64,000 bases of DNA from Streptomyces sp. NBC_01723 (GTDB taxonomy: Bacteria > Actinomycetota > Actinomycetes > Streptomycetales > Streptomycetaceae): the NCBI RefSeq assembly GCF_036246005.1, contig NZ_CP109171.1:372001-436000 (forward strand). Direction: 5' to 3'. Each line of letters starts with the position of its first letter. Positions within the stretch are counted from its first letter, which is position 1. Positions 18,654 through 25,979 of the stretch are shown piece by piece. A program made the position numbers and the translations under genes. The notes under the pieces are model-generated. The model saw only the letters and a program-made list of their open reading frames with translations, searched no databases and was not told the origin of the DNA.

Positions 18654-19541
18654 ATGCGACCGGACGACTGGCACGTCACCGAAGACCTCGACGAATTCCT
18701 CGCCCGCGCCGGAGACTTCCTGCGCTCACGCCCCGCCCTGCACACCACGCCGCTGACCACGCTGGAGAAGATACGAACCCGGGGCGCGGAGGTGTTCGGC
18801 ACCGAACCCGTCGTGTTCGGCCTGCTGGAGGCGGGGGGCGAGGTCCACGCGGCCTTCTACCGCCTCCCGTCCCGGCGTCTCACCCTCACCGCCCTCTCCC
18901 CCGAGCAGGCCGAGGTCCTCGCCACCCACCTGGCGGGCCTCGGTCTCTCCGTCACCGGTGTCACCGCGGACCATGACACCGCCACCGCGTTCGCCGAGGC
19001 CTGGCAGCGGCACACCGGCGCCGCGTCCACGCACAGCTGGCGGGGCCGGCTCCACCGTCTCGACACGCTCACACCACCGGAGCCGCTGCCGGCGGGCCGG
19101 GGCCGGGCGGTGGACGAGACAGAGCACGAGCACCTCATGGGCTGGTGCCGCGAGTTCGCCGCGGACGTCGGGGAAACCGTCGCCATAGACGCCGCGTCCT
19201 GGGCCCGCACCCGCTTCGCCGAGAAGCGGTACACCTACTGGGAGGCCCCGGACGGCACACCCGTCTCCATGGCGGGCGTCAACCCGCTGGTCGGCGGCCA
19301 GGTCCGCATCGACCCCGTCTACACCCCGGCCCGGCTCCGGGGCCGCGGCTACGCCGGCGCCGTGACCGTCGAGGTGACCCGAGCCGCGCTGACCGCGGGG
19401 GCGACGGACGTCGTCCTGTTCACCAACCCCGCCAACCTCACCAGCAACGCCCTCTACCGGCGCATCGGATACCTGCCGTACGCCGACTTCACCGGCTACG
19501 ACCTCGGCCTCGGGGAAGTTCGGTACGGCGGTTGGCGCTGA
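18654..19541 (+). CDS. GNAT-family N-acetyltransferase
   Basis: 295-residue protein. The C-terminal half is a GNAT fold: the acetyl-CoA pyrophosphate loop is in YTPARLRGRGYAGAVTVEV, followed by LFTNPANLTSNALYRRIGYL, the typical last strand and helix. The N-terminal 130 residues form a second, more divergent GNAT-like or substrate-binding domain. The substrate is unknown. It stands alone between the ABC transporter operon and the SDR/TetR pair. The ATG at 18654 has no strong ribosome binding site and could be read from a short or absent leader. Confidence 0.85.
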   Translation: MRPDDWHVTEDLDEFLARAGDFLRSRPALHTTPLTTLEKIRTRGAEVFGTEPVVFGLLEAGGEVHAAFYRLPSRRLTLTALSPEQAEVLATHLAGLGLSVTGVTADHDTATAFAEAWQRHTGAASTHSWRGRLHRLDTLTPPEPLPAGRGRAVDETEHEHLMGWCREFAADVGETVAIDAASWARTRFAEKRYTYWEAPDGTPVSMAGVNPLVGGQVRIDPVYTPARLRGRGYAGAVTVEVTRAALTAGATDVVLFTNPANLTSNALYRRIGYLPYADFTGYDLGLGEVRYGGWR

Positions 19542-19678
19542 CGGCTGAGGACCGGGTTTGCCGACAGCGCGGGCCGAATGGACCACCACAACGGGGAGCG
19601 GCACGGCCTCGACGTCCTGCACCGTGACAGCTGGGAGCATCCGTGGGTTCGACAGTGTCCGGCGTGGCCTGCCTAGGG

Positions 19679-20410
19679 CTATCCCTGGGCGGTGGGGCGA
19701 ACGACGATGTCACCTACGTCGACACCGTCCGGCTGTTCGATGGCGAAGGCGATGGCGCGGGCCACCGCGTCCGGAGAGAGCGCGATCTCCATCATCTTGT
19801 CGATCTGGTCCTTCACAGCCGGATCCATGCGCTCCGCGAAGTCCGTGCGGACGGCGCCGGGCGAGACGACGGTCACGCGCAGGCTGTCGCCGGCCTCCTG
19901 GCGCAGGCCCTCGGAGATGGTGCGCACGGCGTTCTTCGTGCCGGCGTACACCGATTGGAGCGGCACGATGCGCAGTCCGGCGGTGGACACGGTGTTGACG
20001 AAGTGCCCGAAGCCCTGCTCCCGGAAGACGGGAAGAGCCGCGGCGATCCCGTACAGGACCCCTTTGAGGTTGACGTCGATCATCTCCTCCCAGTCCTCGA
20101 CGCGCAGGTCGTCCAGACGGGAGATCAGACCGACCCCGGCATTGCTGACGAGGACGTCGAGCTTGCCGTATCGATCGCGTGCCAGCTTGACGAGGCCGGA
20201 AAGGTCCTCGTGTCGCGACACGTCCGTGCGGGCCCAGGCGGCTTCACCGCCGGCCTTCTCGATGCGGGTGGCCAGGGCCTCAAGACGCTCCGGACGGCGT
20301 GCCCCGAGGACGATCTTCGCGCCGCGCTCGGCGAGCAGGAGCGCGGTCGCCTCACCGATGCCGCTGCTGGCGCCCGTGATCGCCACGACTTTGCCTTCGA
20401 TTCCCGACAC
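19679..20410 (-). CDS. SDR-family oxidoreductase
   Basis: Classical short-chain dehydrogenase of 243 residues. Cofactor motif TGASSGIGEATALLL, NNAG-equivalent VSNAGVG, catalytic Ser in VNTVSTAGL and Tyr-x3-Lys in YAGTKNAV are all present. GTG 20410 was chosen because GGAAGGA lies upstream and the protein then begins at the usual distance from the fold; ATG 20449 would add 13 residues and would run into the operator region. It is divergent from a TetR gene with two 20-bp operators between them, so it is most likely the regulator's target. Confidence 0.88.
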   Translation of the reverse strand: MSGIEGKVVAITGASSGIGEATALLLAERGAKIVLGARRPERLEALATRIEKAGGEAAWARTDVSRHEDLSGLVKLARDRYGKLDVLVSNAGVGLISRLDDLRVEDWEEMIDVNLKGVLYGIAAALPVFREQGFGHFVNTVSTAGLRIVPLQSVYAGTKNAVRTISEGLRQEAGDSLRVTVVSPGAVRTDFAERMDPAVKDQIDKMMEIALSPDAVARAIAFAIEQPDGVDVGDIVVRPTAQG

Positions 20411-20461
20411 GGTGGGCGGTCCTTCCAGTAGAGGAGTGGGGGCGGCCATGTCCTACAGTGA

Positions 20462-20511
20462 AAGTGGAGGCGCCGCCACTTCGTCCACACTAAGTGGCGG
20501 CGCCTCCACTT
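20462..20511. promoter_or_regulatory. Paired 20-bp TetR operator between SDR and TetR genes
   Basis: AAGTGGAGGCGCCGCCACTT at 20462-20481 is followed, 30 bases centre to centre, by its exact reverse complement at 20492-20511. Each copy is itself a near-palindrome (AAGTGG...CCACTT around GGCGCC, one mismatch pair). Two dimers of the adjoining TetR protein could bind side by side and shut both divergent genes. The site is entirely within the intergenic region. Confidence 0.8.
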
Positions 20512-20538
20512 AGCAAACGGAGACAGGGAGAGCCATTG

Positions 20539-21129
20539 ATGGTCCGGGATGCAGGACGCCCGCTGAGGGCTGACGCACAGCGGAACCGGGACAAGATCCT
20601 GGCCGCCGCGGTACGCGTGTTCACCAAGGAGGGACTGGACGCGCACTTCGAGCGCATCGCCAGAGAGGCGGGCGTGGGAACCGGCACCCTCTACCGCAAC
20701 TTCCCCACCAGGGAAGCTCTGATCGAGGCGGCGTACCGCAACGAAGTGGCCCGGCTGTGCGACGCCGTCCCCGGCCTCCTTGCGGCGATGTCGCCGCCTG
20801 ATGCCCTGCGAGCCTGGACGCGCCGTTTCATCGACTACGCCACCGCCAAACTCGGCATGGCCGACGCCCTGCGAGCCGTTGTCGACTCGGGAACCAATCC
20901 CTACGCCGACAGTCACGAGATGATTCAGGCCGCCCTCTCCTCCCTCATGGACGCCAACACCGCTGCCGGAACGATCCGGTCCGACATCAGCCCGACCGAC
21001 ATGTTCGCCGCCCTCGCCGGTATCGCCCTCACCTCGGCCAGGCCCGAGCAGCGGGAGCAGGCCGAACGCCTCCTCGACCTCACCCTGGACGGGCTGAAAC
21101 CTGCGCCGTCGAGGCTCCCCGAAAACTGA
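20539..21129 (+). CDS. TetR-family transcriptional regulator
   Basis: 196-residue repressor with an N-terminal helix-turn-helix (RIAREAGVGTGTLYRNFPTR) and a ligand-binding domain typical of the SbtR-like subgroup. The N-terminus GRPLRADAQRNRDKILAAA is the usual lead-in. ATG 20539 was chosen with GGGAG upstream; an in-frame GTG at 20494 would place translation inside the operator. The two inverted 20-bp operators directly upstream suggest that it represses itself and the divergent SDR. Confidence 0.9.
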   Translation: MVRDAGRPLRADAQRNRDKILAAAVRVFTKEGLDAHFERIAREAGVGTGTLYRNFPTREALIEAAYRNEVARLCDAVPGLLAAMSPPDALRAWTRRFIDYATAKLGMADALRAVVDSGTNPYADSHEMIQAALSSLMDANTAAGTIRSDISPTDMFAALAGIALTSARPEQREQAERLLDLTLDGLKPAPSRLPEN

Positions 21130-21164
21130 CGACAGAAGACCGGAGATCATCGAAGCTGCTGTGC

Positions 21165-21600
21165 AGCGGCCTGTTCCAGTAGTGCTGGCGCGGAGTCCGC
21201 GCAGCGCACCGCAGTCTTGTCGTCGAGCCCGAAGACCCGGTCAGGTGGCGCGGGCTGGGCCCGTGGGTCAGGGCCTCTTCGAGTCGCCGGTCGACGCGGA
21301 GCCGCTCCAGCGTCACGCCTGCCCGCGCAGGGTCGCGCCGACCCCGTGGTTGCCGGCACGGCTGGTCTTCGCCGCGATCTGATCGTTGATCAGCAGGCGG
21401 AGCTTCGCGGTGTTCGGCCACCGGTTTCGCCGGTGCTCCAACCAGTCCAGCAGGCTGGTTTGAGAGAGACAGGCCGGCCGGACCACAGCCCGGACATCTT
21501 CCCGGCCGGGAACACCAAGCCGTGCTCGGCCAGGCTCCGCTGGAGCTGGGACGCTTTCCAGATCCCCTTGTTCGCGGCCGTCAGTCACAGGTTCGCCCCC
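21165..21600 (-). pseudogene. Decayed recombinase/integrase-like gene, C-terminal remnant
   Basis: Reading the minus strand across three frames gives pieces of one protein. They are ASQLQRSLAEHGLVFPAGK, then LLDWLEHRRNRWPNTA, then VTLERLRVDRRLEEALTHGPS, then VFGLDDKTAVRCADSA. This matches, from memory, the conserved C-terminal end of Streptomyces tyrosine-recombinase-like proteins ending in an H-x-A-x-V-F-G-x-x-x-K-T-A-x-R-Y block. At least three frameshifts and the lack of any start mark it as non-functional. It indicates past mobile DNA between the TetR and SDR genes. Confidence 0.6.
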
Positions 21601-21668
21601 CGGGTCTGGGGTGCATGGGCCGCCCGGACCGCGGTGTGCGTCGCCGTGCGTGGACGTGCCGGCATCGG

Positions 21669-22397
21669 TCAGACCTGTTCGAAGTGGAACGCCTTGATGA
21701 AGCAGTCGCGGGGCTGGGCGACGGCGAAGAGGATGCACTCGACGAGTGACTGCGCGGTGAGGGCGTCCTTGGCCTCGCGCGGTGTGGTCTCCCACTCCTC
21801 GGAGAGCGGGTCGGGGTTGTCGAAGTCGGGCGGGTAGAGGGACATCACCCGGACCCCCTGGGGCCGCAGGCGCTTGGAGAGGATCTCGGCGAACCCCGCC
21901 TGGGCGCTCTTGGCCGCGTAGAAGGCGTCGTGCGCGTCCGAGCGGTGATGACCGGCCGTTCCGCAGGCGGAGACCATGGTCACCACGTCCGGCCTGTCCG
22001 AACTGAGGAGGAGGGGGAGGAAGTTCTTCACGGTCAGGACGGTGCCGGTGGCGCCGGATGCGATGGTGTCGACGACGTCGGCGTCGGAGGCGGATTGGAG
22101 GTCTGGTCCTTCGAGGTAGCGGGAGCCGTTGTTGATCAGCACGTCGACGCGATCAGTGTGCCGGGCGACGCCCGCAGCGAAGTCGCGAATCGAGGTCGGG
22201 TCCGTCAGGTCGCAGATGAAGGCGTGGACCTGCTGGTGCCCTCGGCCGCGAATCTCGTCGCGGACACGTTCAGCGGCGGCGAGAGTGCGCGCGGAGAGGA
22301 AGACCTCGGCGCCGAGGTCCGCGAGACGGATGGCCAGAGTACGTCCGAAATCGCGTCCGGCGGCGGTAATGACCACGTGCTGACCGTCGAGTCTCAT
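21669..22397 (-). CDS. SDR-family oxidoreductase
   Basis: 242-residue short-chain dehydrogenase. The cofactor loop is TAAGRDFGRTLAIRL, which keeps the spacing but has R-D-F in place of the usual S-x-G-I. Asp in ICDLTDP, NNGSR in place of NNAG, Ser in TMVSACGTAG and Tyr-x3-Lys in FYAAKSAQAG are seen, so catalysis is plausible. It starts at ATG 22397 and is divergent from the large secreted CAZyme gene. No regulator is adjacent. Substrate unknown. Confidence 0.85.
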   Translation of the reverse strand: MRLDGQHVVITAAGRDFGRTLAIRLADLGAEVFLSARTLAAAERVRDEIRGRGHQQVHAFICDLTDPTSIRDFAAGVARHTDRVDVLINNGSRYLEGPDLQSASDADVVDTIASGATGTVLTVKNFLPLLLSSDRPDVVTMVSACGTAGHHRSDAHDAFYAAKSAQAGFAEILSKRLRPQGVRVMSLYPPDFDNPDPLSEEWETTPREAKDALTAQSLVECILFAVAQPRDCFIKAFHFEQV

Positions 22398-22620
22398 GCC
22401 GGTGCTCCTGGTTCGCAGGTCGGAGGGTGTGCTGAAGATCGGTGGCTGACCTCCGCAGCGTAGGCGGCCCGGTCCCAGCGCCGGCTCGCTGCCAGGTGGA
22501 AGACCCCCTGGCCACGGAGTCGGGGATTCAGCACGGCTTGGGGGAATTCACGGGATGTCGCACACCTCTCCCACCCGGACGCTCCCGGGCCCTCCGCCGG
22601 GACGGATGAACGCACGACCA
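22398..22620. other. Intergenic segment without recognised gene
   Basis: No frame shows start, ribosome binding site and protein-like composition together. The 3' part leads into the promoter at 22621. Nothing else is recognised. Confidence 0.6.
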
Positions 22621-22672
22621 TTGACACGCCTCTCCGGGCCGTTCAAGGATGACCTTCGTTGACAACGTTGTC
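22621..22672 (+). promoter_or_regulatory. Promoter with LacI-type palindrome just after the start point
   Basis: TTGACA (22621-22626) and AAGGAT (22645-22650) are 18 bases apart, which places the transcription start near 22657. The perfect 12-base palindrome GACAACGTTGTC follows at 22661-22672. The centre CG inside an A/T-rich palindrome is typical of LacI-family operators. Bound repressor there would block transcription of the secreted CAZyme, and release would depend on a sugar. Confidence 0.62.
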
Positions 22673-22690
22673 GCCTGGTGAAGAAGGACC

Positions 22691-25600
22691 ATGATGGGCC
22701 CCGTATCCCTCCCTGTCGGCCGCAGGCTCCTGCTCCAACTGCTCGGCGCGGGCGGCGCCGCGGCCGCGCTCCAGCCGGCGCTGAGCGCGTCCCCGGCCGC
22801 CGCCTCCGGCTCGGCCGCGGCCCGGTCCGTCGATCCGCCCGACGAGGTCGCCGCCACGTACCACCGCGTCCTGCTGAGGCACACCCGCTGGTCCGAGACG
22901 CAGTGGGACGAGGCCAAGGGGACCTACACGGACGAGTACTTCGGCTTCGCCGTCGTCCTCGGACACGCCGTGCTGCTGACGCACGGGACCTTCGACGAGC
23001 GCGAGGCCGGCGTCGACCGGGAGACCCTCAGGCGCCGGACGCTGGCGACCCTGCGCCACTTCGCCTCCTCCAACCGGCTCACCGGCGGTACCGAGTGGGG
23101 CCGCACCCTGTTCTTCGACACCACGTTCCAGTCGTACTTCATCCTCGCCGCGCGCCTCCTCTGGGACGAGCTGGACGCGGGCACCCGCGCCGCGGTCGAC
23201 ACCATCACCCGCGAACAGGCGGCGTACACCCACTCCCTGGGCACCGGGGACGACCCGGCCTCCGGGGACTGGACGCCCAACGGCCTCGAGGGCGGCCACA
23301 TCGGTGACACGAAGCTGGAGGAGATGGGGCTGTACGCGCAGACCCTCGCCCCGGCGCTGGCCTGGGCACCGGACGACCGGCGCCGGGCCGACTGGGCCAC
23401 CGACTACGGAACCTGGTCGCGCAACGAGGGCGGGCTGCCCGCCGCCGACCTGGCCAACCCGGCGCGCGTGGACGGCGTCCCGGTCTCGCGGAACACCGCG
23501 CACAACACGTACGACACCTTCATCGTGGAGAACCACGGCTCGTTCGGGCCGCACTACCAGGCGGAGATGTGGCGCACCTCGGGCCGCAACGCCGCGCACT
23601 TCCTCGCGGCGGGCGAGCCGCTGCCCGAGGTCCTGACCAGGCAGCCCAACGCGGAACCGCTGTGGCGCACGCTCTTGGGTGTCATGTCGGACGCGGGCGA
23701 GCCGCTGATGCCCATGGTGAACGACCGGGAGCACCTGTACGGCAGGGACGTGATCCCGCTGGCCTTCCTCTCCCGGGTGGCCGGGGACCGGGCGGCGGCC
23801 CGCGCGGAGGCGGACCTGGCCGAGCGGCTGGAGGCGTACCAGAAGTACCCGCCGGAGTACCGGCTCGCGAAGTTCTCGGGCGAGCCCAAGTACGAACCGG
23901 AGGCACGCGCGGAACTCGCGATCAGCTACCTGCTGCACGTGTGGCCGACCGCCGGCCGCGAGGTGCGCCCGATGTCGCGCGAGGAGCTGTTCGCGCACGC
24001 GGCGGGCGTCACCGACTTCGGGACCGGACCGGGGCTGGTCTCCCACCAGTCCCCCGCCGCCTGGGCAGGCGTGGTGACGAAGCCCGGGTTCGTCAAGTTC
24101 GGCTGGCAGCCCGGGCACGACGACTGGCTGTTCCGGCTCAGCGGCGGCACACCGATGTTCCTGCCCTCGACGGCCGCGAAGGTCACCGGCAGGCAGGTGC
24201 GGGTGCACACCGCTCTGCGCGACGGGTTCGACGGCAGCGCCACGGTGCTGCGGCTGGGCGAGGGCTTCGCGGGGTACACGACACTCCCTTCGGGCGCTGT
24301 CGTCTACGCCTCCGACGGGGCGGGAGCGGGCGGTTCGCGGCTGGAGGTGCACAACCTCACGATGCCCGGTGTGGCCGGCCTGGACGGCAGCCGCACCTAC
24401 CGGTTCGCGGAGGGCTCGGCCACGGTCCGCGCGCAGGACGCCTCGCCCACGGCCAAGGGACGCGTGGACGAACTGGCCTTCCCGGCCGCGACGGTGCGCC
24501 ACGTCAGGATGCTGGGCGTGCGGCCCGACCCGGCGTACGGGTACTCGCTGTACGCCGTCGAGGTCCGCGCCGGGGACGGCACCGACGACCTCGCGCGCGG
24601 CAGGGCCGCGACGGCCTCCTCGCAGTCGGCCGGCATGACCGCCGACCTGGCGGCGGACGGCGACGCCGGCACCCGCTGGGCGGTCTCCCGCGAGGACAGG
24701 AAGCGCGCGGACAGCTGGTGGGCGGTGGACCTGGGCGCCGCCCGTGCGGTCGACCGGGTCACCCTGCGCTGGGAGGCGGCCGCCGGACGCTCCTACCTGA
24801 TACAGGGCTCGTCCGACGGTGAGCGGTGGACGGACCTGGCCACCGGACCGGCCCCGGCGCTGCGCAGCGAGGGCGGCTGGCTCGACATCGACGGCCGCGC
24901 CGGACTGGTCGTCCGTGGCGGCGACGGCGAGCACACGGTGGCCGTGTACGGCGACACGATCGTGCCGGCCGAAGGGGCGCGGGACGCTCTCGTGATCGAG
25001 GGGCACTGCGGTGCGTCCCCGGCCCAGTTGCGCGCGCTGGCGGGCCGGCCGGCCCCCGTCGCCGAGGACGCCCGGGTCCGCGCGGCCCTCGTGGACGATC
25101 ACCTGAGCCTGTTCAACCTCTCGGCGGACGCGGTCGACACCGGGATCGAGGTGCCGCAGGAGGGGCGTCACCGGCACGTGTACGAGGGCGAGCAGACGGT
25201 GACCCGTCAGGGCCTCGGCTACACGGCGCGCCTGGACCCGGCGTCCGCGCTGCTGCTCCCGCCCCGGTTCACCCTCGTGCCGCTGTCGGGCCGGAGCCTG
25301 CCGCCGGGGCTGCGGGTCAGGGTGAGTGACGGGGCGACCCTGCACCTGTCGGGCCCCCGCTGCCGGGTGCGGATCGAGGCCCAGGGGCGCAGCACCGTCA
25401 CGAACGTGCACAACGGGCACGAGGTCCGTGTCACGCTGCGCGGCGCGCGGCCCTTCCCGCACGACGACCACGCCCTGGGCCGGCACACCTTCCCGACCAA
25501 TCCGCTGCCGCCGGGGATGTCCAGCCCGGGTGCCGCCGTGGACGGTGCCCCCGACACGGTGTGGCGGCCGGGCCGGGACGGCCGGATGGTGGTCGACCTC

Positions 25601-25831
25601 GGCGCGAGCACCGAGGTCCGCCGGGTGGAGGCGGAGTGGACGACCGGCTCGGCCCCGGCGGCCCGCCTGGAGTTCAGCACCGACGGCGTGCGGTACCGGC
25701 GGGTGGGGACGCTGACCGGTCACGGGCGGGTGCGCGCGGTCGCGTACCGGGGCTCGGCGCGCTACGTGGCGGTGACGGTGGACGGCACGCCCCGCGCGCA
25801 CGAAGGGCTGGTGCGGCTCTCCGTGAACTGA
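22691..25831 (+). CDS. Secreted discoidin-domain protein, probable polysaccharide lyase or glycosidase
   Basis: 1046-residue exported protein with a signal peptide (about residues 1-38; GRRLLLQLLG resembles a weak Tat signal). Residues 50-370 look like an (alpha/alpha) toroid, including TAHNTYDTFIVENHGSFGPH, similar to the catalytic Asn/His region of heparinase-type lyases. A beta-sandwich region follows, and there are two F5/8 type C (discoidin) domains, one near residues 620-750 and one at the C-terminus. These bind sugars. The start at 22691 follows GAAGAAGGACC; a second Met is next to it. The promoter has a LacI-type palindrome, which supports sugar-controlled expression. Exact family is not certain. 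Confidence 0.78.
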   Translation: MMGPVSLPVGRRLLLQLLGAGGAAAALQPALSASPAAASGSAAARSVDPPDEVAATYHRVLLRHTRWSETQWDEAKGTYTDEYFGFAVVLGHAVLLTHGTFDEREAGVDRETLRRRTLATLRHFASSNRLTGGTEWGRTLFFDTTFQSYFILAARLLWDELDAGTRAAVDTITREQAAYTHSLGTGDDPASGDWTPNGLEGGHIGDTKLEEMGLYAQTLAPALAWAPDDRRRADWATDYGTWSRNEGGLPAADLANPARVDGVPVSRNTAHNTYDTFIVENHGSFGPHYQAEMWRTSGRNAAHFLAAGEPLPEVLTRQPNAEPLWRTLLGVMSDAGEPLMPMVNDREHLYGRDVIPLAFLSRVAGDRAAARAEADLAERLEAYQKYPPEYRLAKFSGEPKYEPEARAELAISYLLHVWPTAGREVRPMSREELFAHAAGVTDFGTGPGLVSHQSPAAWAGVVTKPGFVKFGWQPGHDDWLFRLSGGTPMFLPSTAAKVTGRQVRVHTALRDGFDGSATVLRLGEGFAGYTTLPSGAVVYASDGAGAGGSRLEVHNLTMPGVAGLDGSRTYRFAEGSATVRAQDASPTAKGRVDELAFPAATVRHVRMLGVRPDPAYGYSLYAVEVRAGDGTDDLARGRAATASSQSAGMTADLAADGDAGTRWAVSREDRKRADSWWAVDLGAARAVDRVTLRWEAAAGRSYLIQGSSDGERWTDLATGPAPALRSEGGWLDIDGRAGLVVRGGDGEHTVAVYGDTIVPAEGARDALVIEGHCGASPAQLRALAGRPAPVAEDARVRAALVDDHLSLFNLSADAVDTGIEVPQEGRHRHVYEGEQTVTRQGLGYTARLDPASALLLPPRFTLVPLSGRSLPPGLRVRVSDGATLHLSGPRCRVRIEAQGRSTVTNVHNGHEVRVTLRGARPFPHDDHALGRHTFPTNPLPPGMSSPGAAVDGAPDTVWRPGRDGRMVVDLGASTEVRRVEAEWTTGSAPAARLEFSTDGVRYRRVGTLTGHGRVRAVAYRGSARYVAVTVDGTPRAHEGLVRLSVN

Positions 25832-25979
25832 GGAGGACCGGGTGACGGGATGACGCCCAGGAACGCCGTGCCGGCCCCCTTCGGGTGAAGCCGGGCCACG
25901 ACCGTCGTGTGACCATCACGCGATTCACTCGTTTGAGAGATCAGCAACAGCAGATCCTCGGTCGTGGAGTGCACCGCCT

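Noticed and set aside
20411..20449. ATG 20449 as start of the SDR gene
   Set aside because: It would add 13 atypical residues, has a weaker ribosome binding site and lies almost against the operator.
21217..21837. Plus-strand frame over the integrase remnant
   Set aside because: Antisense to recognisable recombinase-like segments and to the 3' end of the SDR gene.
22643..25801. A 1052-codon open frame antisense to the secreted CAZyme
   Set aside because: Composition is Arg/Gly/Ala-rich shadow sequence, with no recognisable motif; the plus-strand gene is clearly real.
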